Below are positions 35,335 through 45,560 of a DNA stretch of 64,000 nt, piece by piece. The stretch is taken from the NCBI RefSeq assembly GCF_018873765.1, contig NC_057925.1, positions 9,063,568 to 9,127,567 of the forward strand, written 5' to 3'. The notes under the pieces are model-generated. The model worked only from the letters and a program-made list of their open reading frames with translations, was not told where the DNA came from and searched no databases. The DNA comes from Telopea speciosissima (taxonomy: Eukaryota > Streptophyta > Magnoliopsida > Proteales > Proteaceae). The translations under genes were made by a program, and so were the position numbers. Every line of letters starts with the position of its first letter. Position 1 is the stretch's first letter.

Positions 35335-35804
35335 TTAGGAGCACCTTTCCAGACAACAGCAACAACAAAGAGCCGCCAAACTGTACACCACCAGGCCACC
35401 AATTAACCGATTTTTTATCTACTTTTTCTAAAGCCTTTTCATTGTTTTTGAGAGAGAGAGAGAGAACTGACCATACTGCAAGTAACCCAGAGGTCTGTGG
35501 ATCACCACATACTTCATCATCGCACGAAGGGTTGAAGTGAGGATGATAGATCGGCGGAGGATATGGGTCTTTCATTTCTGTTTATTCAACCAACCAACAG
35601 AAGATCAGTATAACAAAACAAACTCAAGTAAGCAATCAAAGAAATTATTACCAAACCAAAACCCTAGCCTAATTAAGATGGATGGAACCTAAGAAATGTT
35701 TAGATCGATGGTCGGAACTCGTACGAGAGGATACCTTGCGGAGGAGGGACGCCGACGCCGACGTCGACGTCGACGGGAGGTTGTTGTTGGTTGTAATTAC
35801 TCAT
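35335..35804 (-). CDS. CYSTM-family small cysteine-rich tail-anchored protein
   Basis: Three exons, 35804-35735, 35577-35513 and 35418-35335, give an open 72-aa protein. Exon 1 reads MSNYNQQQPP ... GVGVPPPQ, the classic CYSTM start and exon boundary. Exon 2 is Tyr/Pro-rich (KDPYPPPIYHPHFNP). Exon 3 ends SLAALCCCCCLERCS, the cysteine-rich membrane module. Splice sites are AAG/GTATCC, ACAG/AAATG, GAA/GTATGT and GTAG/ATAAAA, with phases 1 and 0; the last acceptor is the least certain. CYSTM proteins sit in membranes by their C-terminus and are linked to stress tolerance. The Pro/Gln/Tyr region is shorter than usual and exon 1 has a GTCGAC-type repeat (VDVDVGVG). No disabling change is seen, so it is probably functional. 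Confidence 0.8.
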
Positions 35805-35871
35805 ATCTGGTAGGTCAACGTTCTAGGGTTAAGGTAATTCCGGCTGGGACCGGTGGTGGGATGGAAAGGGT

Positions 35872-35879
35872 TATTTATA
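35872..35879 (-). promoter_or_regulatory. TATA box of the CYSTM gene
   Basis: TATAAATA on the minus strand, 68 bases upstream of the ATG, which predicts a leader of about 40 nt. It is preceded by a purine/pyrimidine-rich promoter stretch and, from 35949 outward, by a Mutator-like fragment. Confidence 0.7.
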
Positions 35880-35948
35880 GAGTGAGAGAGATGGCAACAG
35901 AATTGAGATATATTGACACTTTGAGAGACTGATATGCATAACAAAAAA

Positions 35949-36183
35949 GGGTAACTTATACGATTAGCTACTTTGGGGGTTTCATTTACAAAACTGTCCA
36001 CCCTATGTTTGAGTTAACAAAAATAGACAAAAACAAGTTAAGGTTTACAAAACTGGACAAAATAGTGTCTCTACCTCCCACACTTTTTTAGACATTTTTA
36101 TCCCTGCCATTGCCTTCTCGCCCATGCATCCTCTGTTCCCTGCAACCCTACCCTTGTCCCAGTCACTGCCATTCTCTGCTACC
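35949..36183. mobile_element. Truncated Mutator-like MITE
   Basis: One terminal arm (GGGTAACTTATACGATTAGC...) plus the middle region match 27760-28050 closely (gttaacaaaaatagac, cccttgtccca.gccactgcc). The second arm is missing. It lies about 145 bp upstream of the CYSTM start codon. Confidence 0.7.
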
Positions 36184-36589
36184 TTATCATTGTAATCTTT
36201 TATTTGTTTTAGGGATTATTCTCAAAGTTACCCCGTGGTTTTTCCCTTTTACATTGAAGGGGTTTTCCATGTTAAATGTTGTGTTCGTTTGGTTTATGGT
36301 TGTTTGTTTCGTTTTCATTTTCCATTTTATTGGTTTCTTTGATTCACATAGGTGGGAAGGTTTCCACATCTCTTCCCAAAAATGACGTGAATTGCCTCAG
36401 TGTGGAAAAAATAAACACATATGAATCTCTTTTGCGGATTTTACGAAGAGACTTTTCAAAAAAAATAAAAATCTTTACATCATATCTCTTGGCAAGACAT
36501 CATCCGATGCCCAAGCCGCATGATGCGCATTTGACTGCTCCCAATACTGGGGGCGATAATTTTCCTCTTTATTAATGACAAAAAATAAT
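36184..36589. other. Unassigned non-coding stretch
   Basis: AT-rich. Frames here (36110-36575) lack any family resemblance. Confidence 0.3.
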
Positions 36590-37375
36590 AAAGTTAACCA
36601 AGTTGGATAATGATTAATGAAAAGTAACTTCCTTTCTTTTGGCATGATAAGGAAATCTTTTATTATGTATTAAAAAAAAGGGGGAAGGGTTTTATGCACA
36701 GTCATGCATGATCATGCATAAAGTCAGTCGTTGGATGGGGATGAAGGTCTATATACCATGCACACTACCTTTTCTTGTCAAAAAAATGTCTTTGATTAGT
36801 GACGATGACCGTTAAGAAAAATTAATCAAATCCATCGTGATTAAGTGGTCATCATATGAATATGTATGTCACCACCGACTCAATTTAATTACTTAGAAAA
36901 ATCGTTCGGTTTTATGTTAGTAGTGGCATAAACCTTTTGGTAGTGGCATAAACCTTTTGCTGATTTCACCAAGAGATTTTTTTTTTTTTCAAAAATAAAA
37001 ATCTTTATTACATCACCTGTTAAGACATCATCACCCAGTGGTAGTGGGATCCAGATCTCCTACGGCCCAGCTGCCCGTAGTAGCTTGTGCAATGTGACAA
37101 GGTTGCGTGCACAATGCTCAGGCAAGGCGTTGGACAAGGGGTAAGATGGTCATTGCACGAGCTACCCAGTCTGCGCCGCACATACTGTTACGGGCAGCTG
37201 AACCGTTGACGATCTGCATTGGTGGTAATGGTAGTCTATAAATTAAATTAGCAATCAAAGATAAGGAAGGTATGAATGATCACTGAAAACTGCAAACCAA
37301 CCAACCAACCAAGAACGTAGCAGTAAGTACCCAAGATGGCCTACTACTCTTCCGAGTCCATTGTTATCGTTCTTC
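36590..37375. repeat. Inverted copy of the receptor-kinase 5' flank with a truncated N-terminus
   Basis: Reverse complement of 19060-19748 plus 21759-21850: it contains the fold-back MITE (37046-37226), the caaccaaccaaccaacc leader and the ATG at 37336 followed by MAYYSS, but lacks the Pack-MULE. The coding match stops at 37375 after a 26-bp internal deletion, where a copia LTR begins. It is the remnant of a second MIK2-like gene in plus orientation. Confidence 0.85.
37046..37226. mobile_element. Fold-back MITE (core family), copy 2
   Basis: Inverted paralogue of the element at 19209-19390, with TSDs AGTGGTAGT (37037-37045) and AATGGTAGT (37227-37235), one mismatch. Confidence 0.8.
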
Positions 37376-38998
37376 CTGAAAGGGAGAGAGGAAGAGATTG
37401 TGTTGAATATGATTTCCACGCACTCATCACATTGAGTGTGGCTTTGTTTTATATTGATATGCTTGTGATACAACACTAGAGATAAGCTAGCACTCATCAC
37501 ACTGACTGTGGCTTTGTTTTATATTGATATGCTTGTGATACAACACTAGAGATAAGCTACAGTAGTTGTGATTCAAGTGATAAGATACACCTCACTAGAG
37601 ATAAGCTACAGTAGAGTAATTGAGGTTAGGATTCCAATGCCTTGGGTTCTGTATTATCTTCAAGTGTAGACATGGCCTGTGGAGATAATGCCTTAATACG
37701 CCCCAGCAAGCGAAGCGGGTAGGGCTGAACGGTGAGCTTGGTTTTGAGTAGACAGAATCGGGGCGCGGAGAGACCCTTGGTCATGATGTCGGCAAACTGA
37801 TCCTGACTGGGAACAAATTGGATATGAAGACGTTTCGTGGCGATTTGTTCTCTAACAAAGTGGAAGTCTATCTCAATGTGCTTCGTCCGCGTATGAAAGA
37901 GAGGATTAGCAACGAGGTAAGTAGCTCCAATGTTGTCACAATAGACAGTAGGAGTGGAAATGTGAATACCCAAGGCAAGTAACAACTGACGGAGCCAAAG
38001 AAGTTCGGCGCACCATTGCATTGGCAATGCCCTTGTACTCAGATTCGATGGAAGACCGTGCAATGGTGAGCTGTTTCTTGGAGCTCCAAGACATCAAGTT
38101 AGAGCCAAGATAGATGCAGTAACCGCTTGTGGAACGGCGGTCATCTGGACATCCAGTCCAGTCAGCATCTGTATACGCATGGAGCTGGGTTGAAGAGGAT
38201 GGAGGAATGAAAATGCCAAAGCTTAGGGTATCCTTGAGATAACGCAACACTCGTTTGACCGCCGCCTAATGGTTAGTTGTGGGGCAGTGCATAAATTGGC
38301 ACACCTTGTTGACGGAGTAAGCAATGTCAGGTCGTGTTAATGTCAGATATTGAAGAGCCCCCACAGTGCTGCGGTAGAGAGTGGTGTCATGGAAGGGTGA
38401 GCCCTGCAGGCGTGAGAGAGGGGTGGTGGAACTGGGTGTGGGCATTGGTTTGGCTACTTCCATATTGACCTTGCGAAGAAGATCTACAGTGTATTTGGTT
38501 TGAGTGAGAAATAAGCCAGTGGTGGAACGGTGCGTTTCAAGACCAAGGAAATAAGGAAGTGCGCCCCAGTCTTTAATTGCAAATTCGGTGCCAAGGGAAG
38601 TGATAACATCTTGGATAAGAGAGGGAGCGATTCTAGTGATGATGATATCATCAACATAAACCAATATGTAGAGAATGCTGTGAGGACGACGTTGAACAAA
38701 TAAAGATGTATCAGTCTGTGAGGTAGTGAAACCAAGAGAATAGAGGAAAGTACCCAACCGATGAAACCAAGCACATGGAGCCTACTTATGGCCGTATAAG
38801 GCCTTTTGAAGATGACAGACATGCATGGTGAGGATAACGAGGATCGACAAATCCCTGGGGTTGAGTCATGAAAACCTGTTCCTGTAGTGCACCATGTAGA
38901 AATGCATTTTGCACATCCAATTGCCAAATAGTCCAATTGGAGGACATAGCAATGGATAAGACAGTGCGGATTGTAGTAGGCTTAACAACAGGACTAAA
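37376..38998 (-). pseudogene. Ty1/copia fragment: RT, RNase H and 3' LTR
   Basis: Minus strand. RT with LVYVDDIIIT (about 38640-38660), FLGLETHRSTTGLFLTQTKY and LTRPDIAYSVNKVCQFMH; RNase H with AYTDADWTGCPDDRRSTSGY and SSIESEYKGIANAM; and the C-terminus with CDNIGATYLVANPLFH, KHIEIDFHFVREQI and FADIMTKGLS. Frameshifts and stops split it. The LTR end lies at 37376 (plus TGAAAGGG, minus ...CCCTTTCA) in the truncated kinase copy. A 68-bp tandem duplication occurs at about 37424-37560. The right end is lost near 38998. Integrase and gag are absent. Confidence 0.88.
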
Positions 38999-39494
38999 GA
39001 AAAATAAAAAAATTAGAATATGATTAATTGAAAGGTAAAATTTTCATTTAAATTTTACACTTAACGCCATCCACTCAGAGATCCACTCAGGGGATGTGGT
39101 TGTATAATTTAGAAACACAGGAGGTCGCTTTATATTTAGTACAAACCTCAGGGGGTGGCAGTATAATTTTCCATTATTATTATTATTTTCGTACCTAATA
39201 GAATCTCAAACTTACAAAAATTGTCATAAAAGATAAGCTTCTTTTTGACTCTCAGTCTTTTTTTTTTTTGGTTCCAATCTGATGGAATCACATCACAAAA
39301 GACAAGTCTCTTTCATTTCTTTTAAAATTAATGAAAAAAAAAATTACAATAAACAAATCAACCAAATGGACCCTAATTTTATTGTTGTCCAAAGACTCCA
39401 AAGTCCAAACAGGACAGAGGATGATGGGAAGCTGAAAGTTTAACTTATTCGATCTTTTCAATAATCACAATAACATAGTGAAGTGGGTTGGGGG
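38999..39494. other. Non-coding stretch with a Mutator-like end
   Basis: Contains CCTCAGGGGGTGGCAGTATA near 39151-39170, similar to the ends of Mutator-like elements; otherwise AT-rich without a gene. Confidence 0.35.
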
Positions 39495-39757
39495 TAGGGA
39501 TGTAAACGGATTGGATTCGGTTCGGATAGTGCTATATTTACATTCGATTAGTTTCTGGACGGATTCAAATAAAGCTAAACGGATATGGACACGGATATAG
39601 ATCGAATATTTTATTCGTTTACATGTAAATATAGCTTTTTGGATAGCTATAACCTATCCGTATCCGCGTCCGTTTAGCTTCGGATAGATTTGGATAGTGC
39701 TAAATGAATACGAACATGAATACGGAAATGGATTTTGCCAATTCATTTACACCCCTA
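39495..39757. mobile_element. hAT-like MITE (263 bp)
   Basis: Ends TAGGGATGTAAACGGATTGG and, on the other strand, TAGGGGTGTAAATGAATTGG. Perfect 8-bp TSD GTTGGGGG at 39487-39494 and 39758-39765. Confidence 0.9.
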
Positions 39758-39775
39758 GTTGGGGGTGTTGGTGGG

Positions 39776-39945
39776 ATATTTATCCTCTCAAGTGGGGTTC
39801 ACTGCTCAGTGCACCTACATGGCACATCAGGTGGTGCACAATACTTGAGAGGGTAAAAATCCATCACTCTCCTTGTGTGGTGCACCGTCCAATGCGCTAC
39901 GTAGGTGCACTCAAAAGTGCACTGTACTTGAGAGGATACATTTTA
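39776..39945. mobile_element. Fold-back MITE, tatcctctcaagt family
   Basis: Ends ATATTTATCCTCTCAAGTGG and, opposite strand, TAAAATGTATCCTCTCAAGT; inner arms share gtgcacctac.t. Flanks GTTGGTGGG and GTTGGTGTG suggest a 9-bp TSD with one mismatch. It lies in promoter-side sequence of the ankyrin gene. Confidence 0.75.
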
Positions 39946-39954
39946 GTTGGTGTG

Positions 39955-40085
39955 GGGGATCTTTATATCCTCCAGTTCCCTGTCCAGCCTAGTTCCCTAG
40001 TGCCCCTAACAAGGGGGGTGCAATGACCATCCTACCCCTGCCTGAATATTCTTCTTGGGTAGGGTCTGCCCCCTTAACTTATTCT
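39955..40085. mobile_element. Half fold-back MITE with the GCAATGACC core
   Basis: ggatctttatatcctccagttccct then ggtgcaatgaccatcctacccctgcc, matching the left arm and core of the element at 51822-52001. The right arm is missing. Confidence 0.6.
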
Positions 40086-40272
40086 TTTTAATTATCACCC
40101 AATAACATACTGAGGTGGGTTGGGGTAGTTGGGGTGGGGTGTGGGGAACACATGAATTTTAATACCCTAAACGAATTATATAGATAATTTTATTTTTTTT
40201 TGGTAAAATTATATAGATAATTAGTTCACCTGATTCCTACACGGCTACACAGCCTCAAAATAAGTAATACTT

Positions 40273-40279
40273 TATATAT
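40273..40279 (+). promoter_or_regulatory. Candidate TATA box of the ankyrin/PGG gene
   Basis: TATATAT about 45 bases before a CT-rich leader that starts near 40325. A donor-like CAT/GTGAGT at about 40549 and the acceptor TGCAG at about 41691-41695 would define a leader intron of about 1.15 kb. The exon and start are inferred. Confidence 0.45.
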
Positions 40280-41064
40280 GATCAAACAAATAAACGTTTA
40301 CTCTATCACAGGGATAAAGAAAAGGTCTCTCTCTCTCTCTTTCTAATCGAGAAGCCCTTCACTTCGAAGATCCAACTCTTCAAAAGCCTAGAAGAGCTAG
40401 GGTCGACCGCTTTCGCAATCCAATTCTGCTTCTGCTCAACAAGCTTCGAATTTCCACAGCAAATGACTCTCATCAGCTTCGCCGTGTAGATTCTTTTATC
40501 TGCGACATCATTGTGGGCACGCGGTTGCTGAGTTGTCGAGCCATGTGAGTGGTTTGTTTCATCTGATAAATTGGACTTCCGTAACAGGTGATTCTACTTT
40601 CTAATTCCTCTTAATTTGATCTTCTCGTTGTGCAGATATGATTGATAGTATTATGATCAGTCTGACCAGTGGTTGAGCTAATTAGTTCCATTTCACCTCT
40701 GTTTTCGATATTAACTGCTTGTCCTGTCCAGTGCTTCGATCACTTCAGGTTTCTTTGCTTTACATCTCATCTAAATTTAAGTAAGAGTTCCATTTGTTTG
40801 TGTTAATGTCTTAATGAGTTTAATTAACTTTAAAAGAGCCGTTTTGTTTTTCTCTTCTTTTTTTCAATCAAAACCCTTCCAAACTGTACAAGCTTCTTTT
40901 AAAGCATACTTTTATCAAAAATAAAAAATAAAAAATAAAAATTTATAGCATACGGTTTTCTGTATGTATATGATGATCGTATGATGAAGTATCACTATTT
41001 TTTTTTAAAGAAAAAAAAAAAGATTCACATACTAAACACGGTTTAGGATGGATTAAAAATACAA

Positions 41065-41438
41065 CACAGATCTTCTACGGTGCGCTGCCCTGTCCTGCCT
41101 ATGTTGCGCAGACACACAATTCAGATCCTCTACGGCTTGCTGCCCGTAGCAGCCATAGCAGCGCACACACAAGGCACGGTGCAATGACTGCCTTACCCCC
41201 ACTCGGGCCGGAGTAAGGCGGTCATTGCGCCATGCCTTGTGTGTGCACTGCTATGGCCACTACGGGCAGCAAGCCGTAGAGGATCACAATCTGCAGACAC
41301 AAGGCGGTGCGCATTGACCGCCTTACCCCCTCTCGGCCAAGGCGCTTGAGCAGGGTTAAGGCAGTCAATGCATGCCGCCTTGTGTCTCTACAGCACGGCA
41401 GGACTGGCAGCCTGTGCCGTAGAAGATCTGGATCCTTA
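41065..41438. mobile_element. Fold-back MITE X, interrupted by MITE Z
   Basis: Ends CACAGATCTTCTACGG and, opposite strand, AAGGATCCAGATCTTCTACG. Flanks AAAATACAA (41056-41064) and GAAATACAA (41439-41447). Without the nested element at 41117-41292 it is a simple palindrome with the core gcattgaccgccttacccc. Confidence 0.8.
41117..41292. mobile_element. Fold-back MITE Z, near-perfect hairpin (176 bp)
   Basis: Arms of about 73 bp (gatcctctacggcttgctgc ... to gccttac) differ at only a few positions. The loop is about 20 bases. TSD GCAGACACA at 41108-41116 and 41293-41301 is perfect, inside MITE X. The high arm identity shows recent activity. Confidence 0.88.
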
Positions 41439-41447
41439 GAAATACAA

Positions 41448-41635
41448 TTCAGATCTTCTATGGCGCAGCTACCCATAGCGGCCTGTGGGGCGCAGATTGG
41501 GCCGCATACGCAATGACTGCCTTACCCTCTCATTGGCAAGGCATTTGGGCAGGGGTGAGGCAGTCTTTGCACGCACGGCTCAGTCTACTCCGCTTAGGCT
41601 GCTAGGCAACGCGCCGTAGAGGATCTGGATCCTTA
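41448..41635. mobile_element. Fold-back MITE Y
   Basis: Ends TTCAGATCTTCTATGGCGC and, opposite strand, AAGGATCCAGATCCTCTACG; core cgcaatgactgccttaccc. Flanks GAAATACAA (41439-41447, shared with X) and GAAATAACA (41636-41644). X and Y are inserted side by side at the same target word. Confidence 0.75.
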
Positions 41636-41706
41636 GAAATAACAGGGGTGACCAAAAAAAGACGCTTTTAAAACATTTTCTAACTTCTAAATGCAGGAAT
41701 TAGGTA

Positions 41707-44700
41707 ATGGAGAGTCATATGAGTCCAAGACTCTACAAGGCAGCGGCAGCAGGAGATGTTCATTATCTATCCTCAAATGAAATCTCTGAGGAGTTAAACC
41801 TATCCTCAGATACAGAATCCAAGGAGAGGAAAGAGAGGCTTAGATGCCATCTCCTTTGTTTGACACACGAGAAAAACAATTGCTTGCACATAGCAGCGAG
41901 GTTTGGATATAAAACGTTTGTGGGGAGAGTTCTTACTCTTTGCCCTTCCCTTGTATATCACCAAAACAAGAGAGGAGACAACCCACTTCATGTTGCTGCC
42001 AGGGCTGGTCACCTTCGCATCGTTGAACTCCTTACCGATTCCTTTAAGAAGCTTCAGTCTCCTCAAAGTACTGAAAATAATAGAGCAATAACTGGAGAAG
42101 GGAACAATGAGAACAACACCGAACCTCCTCGAACTTCTCAGAGTCAAAGTAGCACTGGAAATAGTGCAACTACAGGAGATGATATAACTTCAGGGAGGTC
42201 TCTGAGAGAAGCTGAGGAAGGGGAAAGGCCTTCATGTCCAAAATGGGGGACTCAAAATCAACAGTTGATGAATAGCATGACGAGTCTCACCGATTCCATT
42301 GATCAAACTCATCCTCCAAGTTCTCAAATTGAAAGCAGTAGTAGTACAGGCGAAATAGTGAATGGGATAACTTCATCAGAAATGCCTTCACTGCCGATAT
42401 GGAGAACTGAAAACAATTATGGCAACACTGCTCTCCATGAAGCGTTACTGAGCAAACACAAAAAGGTGGCATTCCATTTACTGGATTTGAATAGTGAACT
42501 GGTCGTCCTTGTTGTCAATACGAAAGGTGAGAGTCCGTTGTACCTGGCTGCTGAAGCCGGCTTTGTCACCGTTGTAGATAAAATCCTTGGTGCAGGCGGG
42601 AAGAACAACGTTGTTGGACCGATGGGTCAGACTGCCTTACATGCCGCAGTTTTCTCTAGAAGCAAAGGTATGAACCCCATGTTTAAAACTCCAATCAAGA
42701 AAATGTGAATTCTAAATGATCCCCCAAGGTCTCTGATCCTCATCGATCGGATCTCTATCTTCTCAGGTTCCTTGTTCAGTACATTTCGTTCGATTCCTCC
42801 CATAGGGGGCGGAAATGACCACCTTACCCCCTGCCCGAACACATTGCCCGGATGGGGTCCACCCCCCCCCTCTTATTAGAGGCCCTAGGAAGCTGTACAG
42901 AGCAGTGAACCTGAGAGGATAATTTTCCCTCTTCGATCACTTGAAAGTATTTGTAAGAAACAAAATAGAGGTCTTGGGGTATGAACGTTTAGATCTCCAA
43001 TAAAGAAAATGCAGGGGCGAGGGGGGTGAATGTTCACGTACCTGAACGATTCACAGTTGTTCAGATGGAATATTCCCACAGAATGGATTCCATCTAAACG
43101 CATGTGAGTCGTTCACATACATGAACATTCCCTACAGGGGCTACCCATCACTGGAATTGTGATATATGAATGACATGTTTGTGTTGGAATTGTACCGAGG
43201 AAAATTAGGACCTGCCTCCTATAGCCGTCACGGTAGCTGGAGAATCCAGCCCAGCAAAAAAAAGGGGGTGGTCATTTAAGGGGGGGGGGGTTGGGGCGCT
43301 TGTGAAATTACCCAAACACCCAAATTTTGCTGGGCTGGATCCTCCAACTCAACCAGGACTATTTGTTGAGATCCTATTGAAGCTTATTCACTACCAAGGT
43401 GAGCCATTTATCTTATTTCTATTTTTTTTTTTATTTCTAATACTGAATGAACATGATTTCAATGAGATTCCCACAGGATGCATAAAATCTCTGCACAATT
43501 CGATTCCGGAACTCATCAGAAAACAAGATTCATATGGAAAAACAGCTCTTTATTATGCAGCGCAGTCAAATTATATCAAGATAATGCGTCAGCTACTGAA
43601 GTTGGATGCTTCTTCTGCATACATACATGACAATGAAGGGCTCTCACCTCTATTAGCTGCTGCCAGCATGGGTCGTTCTACTACTGTTCGAGCTATACTA
43701 GATGCCTGCCCAGCTTCAGTTGAGTCTTCAGATGACTCTGGCCACAATGCGCTTCACCAAGCTGTGAAATATAACACTCTAATTACGTTTAAACAATTGT
43801 TGAAAATGCCAGAAATGATGTCTCTTATTAACGAACCTAACCACGAAGGGATCACGCCGCTGCATCTAGCAACCTTGTACCGTAGAGATGAGATGGTAAG
43901 TGCGTTGTTCTCTACAAAACGTGTGGACTTGACAGCCAAGAACAATCTCGGGCAGACAGCTTTAGATTTGTGCGTTTTGGACACCAGCCCTGTCCCTTCA
44001 AATTTACAGGTACTTTGAGAAAACACTATTTTTTCTTTGTGTTTTTTTGTTCATCACGCCCATAGCTACTGTGGATTTTTATCCTCTCAAGTGCAGTGCA
44101 TCACACTACATTTGAGAATCTAACCATAAAAACATGGGCAGTAATGGTTTCTTTTTACCCTTATAAGTGTTGGGTGCACGGTTGGATGGATTCTCAAGTG
44201 CTTGAGAAGATAAAAATCTAATGGTAATGCAAGACTAAGATCATACGATGGGAGTAAGCCCACTACCCAATCCTGTCTTTATATAAGTACCGTCCAAGAT
44301 CCTCCAGGACCACTCACATGAATTGGGTCCCATAGTAAATTCTATGTGACTGGCCCAGGAAGACCTTGAATGATACGTGCTTGTACAAGGATAGGATCTG
44401 CAATCTGCATGCCAGGAATCCCAATCTTGAGTTAATTTAAAACGTGTAGAATAACAACAATTTAAAATTTTATATTAAATCTGATGATGCATTATGATTG
44501 CATAGTTTTATTTTATCTCTTAAAACATTATGGCATGTGAAGTTAGAGTGTACTGTTGTATAATGTAGAGAATCACCACGTGGGCATTGAAAAAAAATGG
44601 GGCACCTCGGGGTAGAGTTCGCCCCTTAATGCGCCTTCCTATTTGGGATCCAAACAGCGTCAGCACAAAGGCGAAAGACACGAACATGACACAAGCGGCC

Positions 44701-45276
44701 AACACGATGTCGGTGGAGGCAGCAATGGCAACGGCGCAAGACGCGGACATGATACAGTTGGCAAACACGATGTCTGTGGTGGCAGCACTCCTTTTTACAG
44801 TAACTTTTGCAGCAGCTTTTACAATACCTGGCGGTTTGAAGGTCGATGGTTCTGGTTCTCCATCACTCATACACAAGCCAGCCCTAATTATCTTCTGCAT
44901 TTCAAACACAATTGCCATGTGTTTCTCAATGGCGGCGCTGGTTCTACTCCTCCTTGCCACGTTCAGCCTCACTCACAGCGTTTCGTCAAGATCAACGATC
45001 TATCAAAGTACGCTTCTAATTTTCGGCGCAGCTTGCACGGCCATGATTGCTTTTATTTCTGGTTTTTACGCGGTGATATCGATTGAGTCTACGTGGTTGG
45101 GAATTGTTGTTTGCATCATAGGCTCTGGCTTTCCCATTCTTGTGAGGTGGACGCAACAAGCGGGTTCGATCGTTACTGCAATTCTACGCGTTCCGGTTGC
45201 TGAGACAAATAAAATGGGACTTGCCTCTCCTCCAACGGTGGCAGAAGCTGAAAATGACCCCAACACCCCTGCTTAA
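41707..45276 (+). CDS. Ankyrin-repeat protein with C-terminal PGG membrane domain (ACD6/ITN1-like)
   Basis: Exons 41707-42667, 43477-44009 and 44569-45276 join in frame (phases 1 and 0) to about 733 aa. Donors are AAAG/GTATGA and ACAG/GTACTT; acceptors are CCACAG and ATGTAG. Exon 1: ankyrin repeats (NNCLHIAARFGYKTFV, GDNPLHVAARAGHLRIVELL), a Ser/Thr/Asn-rich linker at about residues 114-235, then more repeats (GNTALHEALL, GESPLYLAAEAG, GQTALHAAVF). Exon 2: further repeats. Exon 3: NGAPRG, the PGG motif in FAAAFTIPGGLKV, and four hydrophobic segments. Plant relatives act in membranes in salicylic-acid immunity and salt/ABA responses. No stops or frameshifts; probably functional. The ATG follows a TGCAG acceptor by ten bases, implying an upstream leader exon. 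ANTMSV..A is repeated before the membrane part. Confidence 0.9.
42755..42930. mobile_element. Fold-back MITE in intron 1 of the ankyrin gene
   Basis: The arms atcttctcaggttccttgttcag and, opposite strand, the copy near 42895-42922 (ttatcctctcaggttcactg). The core ggaaatgaccaccttaccccc is at about 42813. The intron (42668-43476) also carries a short separate inverted pair (gttcacgtacctgaacg / cacatacatgaac) at about 43030-43130. Confidence 0.7.
44073..44226. mobile_element. Fold-back MITE in intron 2 of the ankyrin gene
   Basis: ggatttttatcctctcaagtgc is mirrored by gcacttgagaagataaaaatc on the same strand at 44196-44220. It belongs to the same family as 39776-39945. It lies in the 559-nt intron 44010-44568. 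Confidence 0.7.
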
Positions 45277-45560
45277 TCATTCAATGTTGATGCGTGCTTT
45301 ATATTATCTCTGGCTCCTGTTGCATGGTACGAATAGAGGTTGTCAAAATAGGGTGCATCTCCCCCCCCCCCCCCTTAAGAACTGATGTGTTTCTTTTAGT
45401 TGTTTGTTTCTGCTTGCTTTGGCTTCATCAAAAAAAAAACTATAGGATGCATCTTGTAAAAATGAAAGTGGTGAATTGAATTTTGTGACTTTCTTTTGAT
45501 TGCATGTGGTCGAATGAGAAGTCAAAATGTGTTGTGTTTCATGTTAAGTGTAACAACGAA
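45277..45560. other. 3' flank of the ankyrin gene
   Basis: Non-coding with a C10+ run at 45361-45374. No clear gene. Confidence 0.4.

Noticed and set aside
36110-36575. Frames of 91-99 residues
   Set aside because: Hydrophobic translations of T-rich non-coding DNA, partly on MITE sequence.
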